DNA of 64,000 bases from JAGGSN01 sp965603725 (GTDB lineage Bacteria > Zixibacteria > MSB-5A5 > UBA10806 > 4484-95): NCBI GenBank assembly GCA_965603725.1, contig CBFDEC010000001.1:79264-143263 (forward strand). The letters are read 5' to 3'. A model generated the notes under the pieces. That model was not told where the DNA came from, made no database searches, and saw nothing but the letters and a program-made list of their open reading frames with translations. Within the stretch, counting starts at the first letter, position 1. Each line of letters opens with the position of its first letter. Made by a program: the position numbers and the translations under genes. Shown piece by piece: positions 1 through 8,844 of this stretch.

Positions 1-167
1 TGGCTAAAGCGGCCATCGAGGGAGCCGCATTAAATGTCAGAATTAATCTTGGCGGAATCGCAGACAAGGCTTTCGCTGATGATTTAAGTTCCGGTATGAC
101 CAGACTTCTGGAACAGGGCGCCAAGTTCTATGAAAAAACAAAAAAGATTGTGAATGGTAAAATATAA
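1..167 (+). CDS. Formimidoyltetrahydrofolate cyclodeaminase / methenyl-THF cyclohydrolase-type protein, C-terminal part
   Basis: Only the last 54 complete codons are inside the window; the gene starts upstream. The visible peptide opens with AKAAIEGAALNVRINL and continues with a charged helix ending at TAA 165-167. The pattern GA-x-x-NV-x-INL followed by a D-x-x-F helix is typical of the C-terminal helices of the FTCD_C / FchA family, which acts on one-carbon-loaded folate (formimino- to methenyl-THF, or methenyl- to formyl-THF). Whether the formiminotransferase half exists upstream cannot be seen. The stop shares its last A with the ATG of the next gene (TAATG), so the two are translationally coupled. 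Family call is fairly secure, exact reaction is not. Confidence 0.7.
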   Translation, partial: AKAAIEGAALNVRINLGGIADKAFADDLSSGMTRLLEQGAKFYEKTKKIVNGKI

Positions 168-994
168 TGCATAGAGGATATATCGACCTTCATATTCATA
201 CAAACGCCTCCGATGGACTTTTAAGCCCTGAAGAAGTTGTAAAAATATCCGTCGAAAGACGACTTAAAGCTATTTCCATAACCGATCATGACACTACTGA
301 TGGCTTCGTTAAAATTATCGAAGATGCTCGCGATAACGGTTTGGAACTTGTTTCGGGTGTGGAACTATCCTGTTTATATATGGATGTTGATGTTCATATA
401 CTTGGGTATTTTATCGATTATAAAGATCCGGGTTTTATGAAAAATATCAATATATATCGCCAGGAAAGATATAGTCGGGGAAAGGCCATAGTTGCCAAGC
501 TTAACGAGATTGGCATAAACCTAAGAATGGATACTGTAACTGAAATCGCCGGTGATGCCTCTGTTGGCAGACCGCACCTGGCTGAAGCTCTGCTTAAAGA
601 AGAGTACGTGCAGACTTTTGATGAAGCATTTGCCCGATACCTTGGCTACCATGCTCCAGCGTATGTTCCCAAGAAACATCTCGACGTTGGAGAGGCTGTA
701 AATCTGATTCATAAAATAGGCGGACTAAGTGTGCTGGCGCATCCCGGCACGTTAAAACATGATAAATTTATTCCTGATTTCGTAGACATGGGACTTGATG
801 GTATAGAAGCGTATCATTCATCATATAAAAAGAACGTCGTGGAACATTATAAAAAACTGGCCAAGAAATATGGTATATTTTGCTCAGGGGGATCAGACTG
901 CCATGGTCCAAGAAAGGGCTCAATCCTGATAGGATCACAGAAAGTCCCTTACAGTTGCCTTGAAAAAATGAAAGAAGCGTTGGAGAAAAGATGA
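167..994 (+). CDS. PHP-domain phosphoesterase (YciV/RNase AM-like)
   Basis: A 275-residue cytosolic protein with the full metal-ligand set of the PHP superfamily: DLHIHTNASDG at residues 7-17, ITDHDT near 38-43, a glutamate in SGVELSC, RPHLAEALL, LAHPGTL and a C-terminal GGSDCHG. These histidines and acids bind a tri-metal centre that hydrolyses phosphoesters. Length and motif order match the YciV / 3',5'-nucleoside bisphosphate phosphatase type, which degrades pAp-like nucleotides or short RNA ends; the precise substrate is inference. It starts one base inside the upstream stop and its own TGA overlaps the next ATG by four bases, so it is part of a coupled operon. Confidence 0.85.
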   Translation: MHRGYIDLHIHTNASDGLLSPEEVVKISVERRLKAISITDHDTTDGFVKIIEDARDNGLELVSGVELSCLYMDVDVHILGYFIDYKDPGFMKNINIYRQERYSRGKAIVAKLNEIGINLRMDTVTEIAGDASVGRPHLAEALLKEEYVQTFDEAFARYLGYHAPAYVPKKHLDVGEAVNLIHKIGGLSVLAHPGTLKHDKFIPDFVDMGLDGIEAYHSSYKKNVVEHYKKLAKKYGIFCSGGSDCHGPRKGSILIGSQKVPYSCLEKMKEALEKR

Positions 995-3159
995 GGTTTA
1001 AAATCAGGTTTACGTTACTTTTAATCGCCCTGACCAGTCAGGCAGTATTGGCCGATATGGATGATTTATCGGGAATCAACAAGGATGAAGTAATCAGGCA
1101 GATACAATACATGAAAAATTATGATTTCCCTGATGAATTGATAGATTCACTGGAGATGCCGCTTAAATGCGGCACTCGTTATGGCCAGATGTTAATTCAG
1201 TTAAAGGATGAAATTGAGCCGGTGCTGTTTAAACAACTTCTGGAACGTCCCGTTCGCCATGAATACTTTGATTCTGACCATTTTCGTATCCATTATGATA
1301 CCTCAGGCCAGCATGCTCCACCGCTTGATGATACTAATCCTGCCAATGGTATTCCTGATTATGTTGACAGTATGTCGTTGGTTCTTGAATATGTCTGGTC
1401 TTTTGAGATCGATACGCTTGGCTTTATCGAGCCTGTTTCCGACGGCGGCGAGGGCGGAGATTTGCATTACGATGTATACCTGTCGGACATTGGAGGTATG
1501 GGCTATTATGGGGTAACGTACCCGGAAACCATTCAACCTGACGGCAGGACCTGGTCAAGTTATATAGAACAGGAAAACGATTACGCCAATACAATCTTTG
1601 TTCCTATGGGTTATGATGTCAATCCGATGGCGGCTGTTAAAGTAACTTCAGCCCACGAGTTTTTCCATGCCATTCATTTCTCCATTGACGCCTATGAATT
1701 CAGTGGAGGCAGGTTTTGGTGGTATGAGGTCTCCGCTGTCTGGATGGAGGACGTGGTTTTCGATGAAGTTAATGACTATCTTTATTACCTGAAATATTTC
1801 TTCCATTATCCCTGGCTGAGTCTGGAAACTTTTACAACCAGCATTAGTGATATTCCAAGATTTATGCATCCGTATGCCGCATGTGTATGGGGCAGGTTCC
1901 TCGAGGAGAGATTCGATAGAGACGTAATGAGACAGATATGGGAGATTTGCGGCAGTATCCCCGGCTATAATGTTTTACCGGCGACTGATCTGGTATTGAA
2001 CGATTATGGCTCCTCATTCAAGGATGCCTTCATGGAGTTTACAAGCTGGAACTATTTTACCGCCAACCGGGCAGATACTGTTAACAAATATTCGGAGGCT
2101 GACCTCTGGATAAATCCGCTGAGCGGCATACCTGATACGGTAAAAACCAGATATTTTACAAACCGGTCGCCGGAGGATTATATGAATGTGCCTGATGACC
2201 CGGCTATTAATCCAATAGACACTTCGTTTTCATCTGAAGATTTTACTCCCGAACCGCTTTCGGCAAATTATCTCGTATTTACGACCTACGGCGCTTACAA
2301 TCAATTCCTGGGCGGCTTATGGTTCGATTTTGACGGCGATAATATCACTGCCCCGCAGGACTACTGGCAGGCTGCAATCCTTGGTTATGCTAATGATCGG
2401 GATACGCTGATGACGCTTAATATTAATCCCTCTGATGGCCAGGGCGCTGGAAGTTTAAGAGATTGGTCACGATATGATTCTTTAGTAGTTATACCATCCA
2501 TTTTTGGGTACACTTTCAGTTCCTACAGTACAGGCTATTCATTCCAGGCTTATTACGATGAAAATCTGCGCGGCGACAGTCCGATTTTTTATAATATCCC
2601 GGATTCGGTGCAGATCCGTGTTGGCAAGTGTAAAGACAATATACTCCTGCAAGCCAACCATCCCTTCGGCGATTCAGTATTCTTTTATGCCGAACCTACA
2701 AGCGATAGTGTAGCAATAGTTCACACAAGCGATACGACGGCTGAATTAACTTATTGCGCCTATTCGGATTCAATTGGTGAAGTTGTAAGCCTGAAAATAT
2801 ATGCCAGCGATACCGCCGGTCATTATGACGCCCGTCAGATTAAATTATATATAATCTCGGCCATCCAGAAATCTTCTGTTGTGGCGTATCCGAATCCATT
2901 CAATTATGACGAAAGCAGTAATTCAATATTGCGTTTTATACGGCCTTTTCCAACTAATTACAGTGATATTGAGATTTATATTTTCAATATTAATGGCGAC
3001 CTTGTCAAAAAGCTTGAATATTCAGGTGATGAAGGTGAACAAACCCTTACCTGGGATGTCCGTAATGCCGCTGGCAACAGGCTGGCAGGCGGTATATATA
3101 TAATTAAACTCAGAGCCGGCGGCAAAACCGCTTCCGGTAAATTTGCCGTCATCAGATAA
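991..3159 (+). CDS. Secreted zinc metalloprotease, MXAN_6640-like, with T9SS-type C-terminal domain
   Basis: The 722-residue product begins with a signal peptide (MRFKIRFTLLLIALTSQAVLA). Residues about 95-260 resemble the MXAN_6640-family putative metalloprotease core: a YFDSDHFRIHYDTSG strand, the acidic NGIPDYVD stretch, and the zinc motif HEFFHAIH with ligands H222 and H226, followed by a WWYEVSAVWMED segment that probably holds the third ligand. The last roughly 90 residues read as a Por-secretion / FlgD-Ig type domain: YPNPFN, then IYIFNINGDLVKKL, TWDVRNAAGNRLAGGIY and KFAVIR. In Bacteroidota this domain directs export by the type IX system and surface anchoring; whether a T9SS exists here is unknown. 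It overlaps the PHP gene by 4 bp. Protease substrate unknown. Confidence 0.75.
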   Translation: MRFKIRFTLLLIALTSQAVLADMDDLSGINKDEVIRQIQYMKNYDFPDELIDSLEMPLKCGTRYGQMLIQLKDEIEPVLFKQLLERPVRHEYFDSDHFRIHYDTSGQHAPPLDDTNPANGIPDYVDSMSLVLEYVWSFEIDTLGFIEPVSDGGEGGDLHYDVYLSDIGGMGYYGVTYPETIQPDGRTWSSYIEQENDYANTIFVPMGYDVNPMAAVKVTSAHEFFHAIHFSIDAYEFSGGRFWWYEVSAVWMEDVVFDEVNDYLYYLKYFFHYPWLSLETFTTSISDIPRFMHPYAACVWGRFLEERFDRDVMRQIWEICGSIPGYNVLPATDLVLNDYGSSFKDAFMEFTSWNYFTANRADTVNKYSEADLWINPLSGIPDTVKTRYFTNRSPEDYMNVPDDPAINPIDTSFSSEDFTPEPLSANYLVFTTYGAYNQFLGGLWFDFDGDNITAPQDYWQAAILGYANDRDTLMTLNINPSDGQGAGSLRDWSRYDSLVVIPSIFGYTFSSYSTGYSFQAYYDENLRGDSPIFYNIPDSVQIRVGKCKDNILLQANHPFGDSVFFYAEPTSDSVAIVHTSDTTAELTYCAYSDSIGEVVSLKIYASDTAGHYDARQIKLYIISAIQKSSVVAYPNPFNYDESSNSILRFIRPFPTNYSDIEIYIFNINGDLVKKLEYSGDEGEQTLTWDVRNAAGNRLAGGIYIIKLRAGGKTASGKFAVIR

Positions 3160-3703
3160 ATTGAATTACAGGATTAGAAGAATAGCGGCCGCCGGGCTTT
3201 TTGCCGCCTTAGCATTGGTTATAAACTTCCCCTTGCTTGGCATCCCGAACGTTGAGTTGTTCAGTCTTTGCCTGTTTGTTGCCGGGGTTTTTCTTGGTTA
3301 CTGGGGAGGTTTTGTTGTGCCTTTAGTGGCGGGTTCGATTTTTGTGATTTTCAATCCCAATGGTCCGCCTTCGCTTATAACTGTTGCAGTTGCCCAGATT
3401 ATTGGCATGATTCTATTTGGCCTGACAGGAGCGGTCCTGAGTAAGAGCCTTCTGAAAAATAAAAACCGCATGATTGGCATTACGTTTTGTGCGGCTGTAG
3501 GAGTTGTATTAACCTTTATATATGACCTTCTAACCAACGCCGCTTTCGGGCTGACAATCGGTCCGTTCTGGCCAACCGTAGTCAGCGGTATTGCATTTTC
3601 CTTAATGCATATGGTATCAAACGGATTGATTTTTGGCTTCTTTGAACCGCTAATGGTGAAATTATGGTATGCAGCCGGTCCTCGCTTATATCAATTCCAA
3701 TAA
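3143..3703 (+). CDS. ECF transporter S component (substrate-binding membrane subunit)
   Basis: A 186-residue, very hydrophobic protein with about six membrane segments, the size and layout of ECF S components. Typical signs are an N-terminal IAAAGLFAALALVI helix, a GYWGGFVVPLVAGSI re-entrant-like stretch and a final loop followed by a helix with an amphipathic end. S components bind a vitamin or metal and associate with an EcfT/EcfA module in the inner membrane. An ecfT gene lies at 25371-26129 but no EcfA ATPase is seen in the window. The ATG at 3143 overlaps the metalloprotease gene by 17 bp; an in-frame TTG at 3161 just after that stop is an alternative start. The substrate cannot be read from sequence. 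Confidence 0.7.
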   Translation: MPSSDKLNYRIRRIAAAGLFAALALVINFPLLGIPNVELFSLCLFVAGVFLGYWGGFVVPLVAGSIFVIFNPNGPPSLITVAVAQIIGMILFGLTGAVLSKSLLKNKNRMIGITFCAAVGVVLTFIYDLLTNAAFGLTIGPFWPTVVSGIAFSLMHMVSNGLIFGFFEPLMVKLWYAAGPRLYQFQ

Positions 3704-5670
3704 TTATCGTTTTAAGTTTCGGCTTTCTGTATGGGCAGGATCAGCCGGTTGAGCCAATCCAGCCACCGGATTCAACGCGGATAGATTCTACCGCTGTGCC
3801 TGATTCATCTGATGTTGTTGATAAAACTGATTTATTACTTGATAGATTAACGAAAGGCACAACCGACACGCTCGCTGAGCAAAAAATCTCATACTTCCCG
3901 GAAGAGAGCATTCCGCCTTATTACCAGACGATAATAGCCGGTAAAAGCTATGGCGATTATCTGTGGTATAAGCACGGAGTGTTGCCGCTTCAGCATGGTT
4001 CGCCCGGACAGGCAGAGATATTAACCAGGTCGGTGATGCTTCCGGGTTTGGGAGTTGTTTATAATGGCTTACCGGTTTTTCACCAGGGAAACTTCTTCCC
4101 GTTTCGCAGCGGGGCTGATCTCAATGTTATGATGTTTGAAAATGTAGGGGAAGTTGATATTGCGCCGATGCATTCTATCGATCTGTTCAGCCAGGGAGAG
4201 AGCTTGACGTTAAAATCGATGTTCTGGCCGTCAAATGACAATCCATCGAGCGTTACTGTCGCTCGCGGACCTTATAACTATGAGAGATCCGGCTGGCGTT
4301 TTTCTCGAAGGTTTACCGAGAATGCCGCCTTAACCTTTACCGCCGGATTTAAAGAATCATCCGGCTATTATGGGGGCGGCGCCGATTATGACGATTTCAG
4401 CGTTGCTGGCTCCTTTGCCATTCGACCCAGGCCCGATACTGAATTTAAGTACTCTTTTTACCAGCACAAAGCTAAACAGGGAATATTGCAGTTTGATAGG
4501 GTTATATTTCCCACACTGCGGGCAAACCATGACCAGAACCTTCATGCTTTTAAAAGCAAACACTATTTTTCAGAACTGCTCCGATTTGAGGTTAATTTAT
4601 TCCATCAAAAAAATTACAACCACCTGTTTGATGATGGCGTCAATTATCATTTATTTGTTAGAGATGATATATGGGGCGGCAAAAGCATTGTTACCTTTAT
4701 AAAAGACCGGAATAACCTGAGCCTGGAAATTGGCGGGCAAAGACATCTTCTGAAAAGCCCGGGAAGGATATCGGCCAGGTCGACCACCATGGGCATTACC
4801 TTAAGCGATTCAATCACGCTAAATCACAAGCAGAATATTGTTTTGACCGCCAGGGCCCGACATAACAATATAAATGAATATACAATAGCCGGTTCGGCAA
4901 AGTTTGGTTGGCGTCTAAATGAAAAAACGGCCTGGAGCTTGTCTGCCGGACGATTCGATTGTTTGCCGGATATATACAGTCTTTATTATAATCACCCGGC
5001 AATTATTCCTGAGGAAAATAACTATATCAGCTCTTATACCTACATTGCAAACCCTGATTTGAATTCCCGCAGATTTCTTTTTATTGAAACAGATGCCGAT
5101 TGCGGTATATATAATAACCTGACATTGCAGGCAGGTTTGTCCTATGAAAAAGTATATGATGATATGGTTCCGGTAATAGTAGAGTCGTCTACAGTATGGC
5201 AATCTTATCAAAATAATATCAATTATAAAAGAATGACTCTCACCCTAAATCTTGGTTATTCCGCAACAAAATATTTTGAAGGTTCCTCCGGGGCGACTTA
5301 TTTTAAATATGACCCGGACAGCCCGATCCCCGGGATAAGGTTTTCACCGTCAGCGATATTGTATTCCATGGGCGAGCTGAAAATTGAACACGTATTGAAG
5401 GGTATCGATCTATCCGGCGTTTATCATCTTCGCTACATTACAGAAACAGAATATTCAGGTTTTTCCTCGGTTGTTGAAAACATGTATTCCAATAATGCAG
5501 CAATCGTTCTCGATGGATCAATAGTCGTTCAATTCGGCTCTTTCGAGTTCAGACTTTGTGAGGATAATATTCTGGATTACTTAACGGGCAATAAATACAA
5601 TGTCTGGGGTGAATATGTAATGCCGCCGGGGTCGGTCTGGTGGCAGTTTACATGGAATTTTAAAAACTGA
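3664..5670 (+). CDS. Outer-membrane beta-barrel, TonB-dependent-receptor-like
   Basis: A 668-residue protein with a signal sequence ending near FLYGQ, a proline/aspartate-rich linker (residues about 27-60), then a plug-like region (VMLPGLGVVYNGLPVF ... VGEVDIAPMHSI, about 125-185) and a long series of alternating aromatic beta strands ending in WWQFTWNFKN, a C-terminal aromatic signature of barrels. This is the architecture of TonB-dependent receptors or related porins; I see no clear TonB box, so active uptake is inference. Its ATG lies 40 bp inside the ECF S gene with GGTG just upstream, strongly suggesting coupled expression. Together the two would move one small molecule across both membranes. 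Confidence 0.6.
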   Translation: MVCSRSSLISIPIIIVLSFGFLYGQDQPVEPIQPPDSTRIDSTAVPDSSDVVDKTDLLLDRLTKGTTDTLAEQKISYFPEESIPPYYQTIIAGKSYGDYLWYKHGVLPLQHGSPGQAEILTRSVMLPGLGVVYNGLPVFHQGNFFPFRSGADLNVMMFENVGEVDIAPMHSIDLFSQGESLTLKSMFWPSNDNPSSVTVARGPYNYERSGWRFSRRFTENAALTFTAGFKESSGYYGGGADYDDFSVAGSFAIRPRPDTEFKYSFYQHKAKQGILQFDRVIFPTLRANHDQNLHAFKSKHYFSELLRFEVNLFHQKNYNHLFDDGVNYHLFVRDDIWGGKSIVTFIKDRNNLSLEIGGQRHLLKSPGRISARSTTMGITLSDSITLNHKQNIVLTARARHNNINEYTIAGSAKFGWRLNEKTAWSLSAGRFDCLPDIYSLYYNHPAIIPEENNYISSYTYIANPDLNSRRFLFIETDADCGIYNNLTLQAGLSYEKVYDDMVPVIVESSTVWQSYQNNINYKRMTLTLNLGYSATKYFEGSSGATYFKYDPDSPIPGIRFSPSAILYSMGELKIEHVLKGIDLSGVYHLRYITETEYSGFSSVVENMYSNNAAIVLDGSIVVQFGSFEFRLCEDNILDYLTGNKYNVWGEYVMPPGSVWWQFTWNFKN

Positions 5671-6087
5671 TTAAAAATGTATTATGAGTTTTTTGCCGCG
5701 GTTGTATTGTATATTGAGTTTATCTAAGCCGCCGATTCTTCCCAAAGTGGGAGGGACATCATTTGAATTTGATATTGCAAAATCAGTACGAAATACTTTA
5801 TCGCCAAGGCGAATACTCAATTTGTTGATATACATGCTGGCGACATTGTTTGGCAACAGACCTGTGATCTTATGTTTATCGCCTTTTTTATAGTTGCCAA
5901 CCAGTAATATCCCAAGGGATTCAGGAAGCACCGAAATATCGGCTCCGGTATCAGCCAGAATGTCCTCGATATTTATCCAGCATTTGAAGCATCTTGAGTA
6001 AATGGCTAATGACATTTTCGGCCTTCTTATCCTGTGGAAGACATTTGACTCTTCGTTGACATATGGAACAATCAGCTTTTTAGACAC
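5671..6087 (-). CDS. Retropepsin-like aspartic protease domain protein
   Basis: A 138-residue soluble protein with a single retropepsin-type active site, ILADTGADISVLP, placing the catalytic aspartate at D46 (D-T-G-A). Downstream are hydrophobic strands (KLSIRLGDKVFRTDFAIS) and a PTLGRIGGLD segment matching the second-half topology of clan AA proteases, which work as homodimers. Bacterial and archaeal examples are common but their targets are mostly unknown. It overlaps its upstream partner gene by 8 bp and is convergent with the receptor operon, separated from it by nothing: the two stops abut at 5670/5671. Family call is firm on motif; biological role unknown. Confidence 0.7.
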   Translation of the reverse strand: MSKKLIVPYVNEESNVFHRIRRPKMSLAIYSRCFKCWINIEDILADTGADISVLPESLGILLVGNYKKGDKHKITGLLPNNVASMYINKLSIRLGDKVFRTDFAISNSNDVPPTLGRIGGLDKLNIQYNRGKKLIIHF

Positions 6088-6271
6088 TCAGATACTCCTT
6101 CATATTTCTCCAGCTGATAGTAAGTTGCTTACCCCTGTTGGAAGCTTTTAGATCCTTAAACTTTTTATGCAGATCTTTCCCTTCCCAGATGACATTATCT
6201 CCGGCTTTTACCGTATAGATAATCGATCCCTGGTTTTTATTTTTCAGAATCAATTTCTTTTTTAATGTCAT
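6080..6271 (-). CDS. Small protein upstream of retropepsin (DUF5678-like?)
   Basis: A 63-residue basic protein. The stretch IIYTVKAGDNVIWEGKDL followed by a lysine-rich helix resembles the short strand-turn-helix of DUF5678-type proteins, which are often found beside retropepsin genes; I hold this only loosely. The start is well marked by GGAGGAATA just before the ATG at 6271. Its 3' end overlaps the retropepsin gene by 8 bp, so the two are made together. It could be a substrate-recruiting partner, an antitoxin-like regulator or a simple chaperone; nothing in the sequence decides. Confidence 0.55.
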   Translation of the reverse strand: MTLKKKLILKNKNQGSIIYTVKAGDNVIWEGKDLHKKFKDLKASNRGKQLTISWRNMKEYLSV

Positions 6272-6520
6272 TATTCCTCCACTACTTTAACATCTATCTC
6301 ATTATATCGACATAAAAGACGGGGAATAAAATTGGGTTCGAAAATTGTTTCTCCCATTTTATAATTTTGAAAATTCCGTTAATGTATTTATATTATCAAC
6401 TTAATGAACAGAGAAGCAGGCTGTTTTCTGTCGTGATATAATTTAATGATGCTGCCCCTGTAAAATAATAGGTTTGTGCTTGAAATGTAAACATGGCAGA
6501 CGTATTAGAAGCAGAAGAAT
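6272..6520. other. Divergent intergenic region
   Basis: AT-rich spacer between the minus-strand retropepsin pair and the plus-strand MFS gene. A TATAAT-like box is visible near 6438 in a GTGATATAATTT context, but no convincing -35 is placed 16-18 nt before it. No ORF or strong hairpin was seen. Confidence 0.4.
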
Positions 6521-7738
6521 ATGAACATTAAAGTATTAAGCTGGTCGGGCTACGATTTTGCCAATACCATATTTTCGATGAATATAGTCTCTCGTTATTT
6601 CCCTGTTCTGGCGGTAACGGCGATGGGAGCCAGTAACCTATCAATCGGTATATCGCGGTCGGCGGCGATGATATTGGTAGCTGTCACTGTGCCTATTTTC
6701 GGAGCGCTGGCCGACCAGTATAACAATAAGAAATTGCCGCTGGTGTTTTTCACCATGGCCTGCTGTTTAATTACAGCGTTTCTAACTCAGACTAACATTC
6801 TTATAATTGAGTTGATACTTTTCAGTTTAGCGATTTACTGCTACCAGTCGGCTTTGACATTTTATAATGCATTGCTTCCCGCTGTTGCGCCTGCGGGGAA
6901 AATGGGGTATGTTTCCGGTCTGGGAGTTTCGCTTGGTTATCTGGGAAGCGTCTGTGGTTTATTCCTGGTAGCGATTCTATCATCGAAAATCTTCTCGCCA
7001 TATATCTGGACGGCGTTTTTATTTTTCATTTTCTCAATCCCTCTTTTTATCTGGGTCAAAGATGATAAGCCGTCAAAAACAGTAACTGCCGGGAATCATC
7101 AGCGGTACAGCAAGGGCCTAATCGTCTCCCTGAAAAGAGCGTCGCATATCCCCGGCCTGATAAGGTTTTTACTTGGCCGGTTCTTCATTGTTGAGGCTAT
7201 GGAAACAGTCATCCTTTTTATGGCTATCTACCTCGTGAAGGCTGTGGGATTCAGCGAGGGCGCTAAGAACACCCTGGGGCTTGATGAAGTTACAGCGTAC
7301 CTGATAACGGTAACATCCTTTACGATCATCGGTTCTTTTATCTGGGGTTTGCTGACTCAGAAGTATGGGCCCAAAAAGATGCTTCTTTGGGCAGTGGTTT
7401 TATGGCTTATCGCCTTGACGGGGATAGTATTTTCTCCGGGTAAATTGCTCTTTTTTCTCTGGGGCGGCTTGGCTGGAATAGGTCTGGGCGGAGTCTGGAC
7501 ATCAGACCGGCCGCTGTTGATAAACCTCATAAATGATCCGGGCAAACTCGGTGAATTTTTTGGGCTGTATGCTCTGTCGGGCAGGCTGGCGGCGGTTATA
7601 GGCCCGCTAATCTGGGGTTTGATTGTATATTTTGCCGAACCGCTGGGAACTATAAAATATAAATTTGCCATCGAAGCGCTTTTTCTGATGATGGTTGTTG
7701 GTCTTATCATTTTGAGGAAGATTCCTGATGCCAGGTAG
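6521..7738 (+). CDS. MFS transporter, UMF1/Atg22-like
   Basis: A 405-residue membrane protein with about twelve hydrophobic helices. The N-terminus (SWSGYDFANTIFSMNI) is characteristic of the UMF1 branch of the major facilitator superfamily, related to fungal Atg22 amino-acid effluxers, and the A-motif-like GALADQYNNKKLP follows helix 2. Members are presumed to export small metabolites from the cytoplasm; the substrate is unknown. The gene overlaps the following PHP gene by 11 bp, so a shared pathway is likely. RBS is weak (AGAAG before the ATG). Confidence 0.8.
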   Translation: MNIKVLSWSGYDFANTIFSMNIVSRYFPVLAVTAMGASNLSIGISRSAAMILVAVTVPIFGALADQYNNKKLPLVFFTMACCLITAFLTQTNILIIELILFSLAIYCYQSALTFYNALLPAVAPAGKMGYVSGLGVSLGYLGSVCGLFLVAILSSKIFSPYIWTAFLFFIFSIPLFIWVKDDKPSKTVTAGNHQRYSKGLIVSLKRASHIPGLIRFLLGRFFIVEAMETVILFMAIYLVKAVGFSEGAKNTLGLDEVTAYLITVTSFTIIGSFIWGLLTQKYGPKKMLLWAVVLWLIALTGIVFSPGKLLFFLWGGLAGIGLGGVWTSDRPLLINLINDPGKLGEFFGLYALSGRLAAVIGPLIWGLIVYFAEPLGTIKYKFAIEALFLMMVVGLIILRKIPDAR

Positions 7739-8771
7739 TTATTGCGAAATCGTCGGAGCTATTCATATTCACTCGAATTTTTCCGATGGAACTAAATCGA
7801 TTGAAGATATCGCCTCGATAGCTAACGAGGTCGACCTCGATTTTATAATGGTGTCAGATCACCGGACCATGAAACCTTTTCAACTGGGTCTTGAGGGATT
7901 TTACAATAACACTGCGGTATTGATTGGCTATGAGATTAATGATTCCGAGGATAAAAATCATTACCTGGCATTCGGGCTTGAGGAGGTTTTGCCGTTTGAT
8001 CTTGAACCCGAGGAATATGTCGGCAGGGTAAGGCAAAAAAATGGCCTGGGGATCATCGCTCACCCGGACGAGGTCCGCACCGAGCTTGCCAAATACCCTG
8101 GTTATCCCTGGACTGCCTGGCATGTGGACGGGTATGACGGCATCGAGATCTGGAACCATATGTCACAGTGGATGGAATCGTTGAGTCGCTGGAATATGTT
8201 AAAACAGGCTTTCATGCCTCGTCGCGCCTTAAAATGCCCGACTGACAGAATCTTGAAAATCTGGGATGAAGTCAATCTTGAAAGAAAAGTGGTTGGCGTC
8301 GGCTCGATCGATGTGCATGCTTACCCATACCGTCTGGGACCGTTTCGAGTGACAATATTCCCCTATAAAGTGCAGCTTAAGGCAATAAGGACACATATCC
8401 TTCTGCCTCAGCCTGTGCCCTCAGATTTTGAATCGTTTAAACAGGCTGTTTATGATTCATTAAGGGATTGCCGGGCTTATATCTCAAATTATCGATGGGG
8501 AGATGCCCGGGGATTTGAATTTTATGCTGAAAATAACTCAGGTAGAGCTTATAGCGGAGACGAATTATGCTGGGATGATAAATCTACATTTTATATAAAG
8601 TTGCCCAAAAACGCCGGCATGAAATTGATTAGAAACGGGGATATTATTTTTTCAGGAAGAGGAACAGAATTCGAGATTAAGGCAACGGAACATGGTCTTT
8701 ACAGGGTAGAAGTCTTCATTAATGAAAAAGGCTGGATTTTTTCCAACCATATAAGATTGCTCGCAAATTAA
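7728..8771 (+). CDS. PHP-domain metallophosphoesterase-like protein
   Basis: A 347-residue protein with an N-terminal PHP domain: AIHIHSNFSDG (residues about 11-21), MVSDHRTM, a YEINDSED glutamate, IIAHPDEV, and GSIDVHAYP as the C-terminal metal motif. The second half forms beta-rich stretches (residues about 250-345: GRAYSGDELCWDD, FYIKLPKNAGMKLIRNG) that look like an accessory beta-sandwich. The canonical PHP ligands are largely present, so catalytic activity is plausible; substrate unknown. It is distinct from the PHP protein at 167-994 in length and C-terminal domain. Starts inside the MFS gene, implying coupled translation. Confidence 0.75.
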   Translation: MPGSYCEIVGAIHIHSNFSDGTKSIEDIASIANEVDLDFIMVSDHRTMKPFQLGLEGFYNNTAVLIGYEINDSEDKNHYLAFGLEEVLPFDLEPEEYVGRVRQKNGLGIIAHPDEVRTELAKYPGYPWTAWHVDGYDGIEIWNHMSQWMESLSRWNMLKQAFMPRRALKCPTDRILKIWDEVNLERKVVGVGSIDVHAYPYRLGPFRVTIFPYKVQLKAIRTHILLPQPVPSDFESFKQAVYDSLRDCRAYISNYRWGDARGFEFYAENNSGRAYSGDELCWDDKSTFYIKLPKNAGMKLIRNGDIIFSGRGTEFEIKATEHGLYRVEVFINEKGWIFSNHIRLLAN

Positions 8772-8780
8772 ATAAAAAAA

Positions 8781-8844
8781 CAGGGTGAAACTTAGCTTAG
8801 ATAGAGGGGGGCTGGAACTACCTAAGCGAGGATGTTTCACCCTG
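8781..8844 (-). terminator. Long hairpin with T-tract on the minus strand
   Basis: The arms CAGGGTGAAAC (8781-8791) and GTTTCACCCTG (8834-8844) are perfect complements; inside them GCTTAG (8795-8800) pairs with CTAAGC (8822-8827), with a further TAG/CTA pairing. The A-run 8774-8780 becomes seven Ts immediately after the stem on the minus strand, so the structure reads as an intrinsic terminator for leftward transcription. No minus-strand gene lies to its right. Confidence 0.55.
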
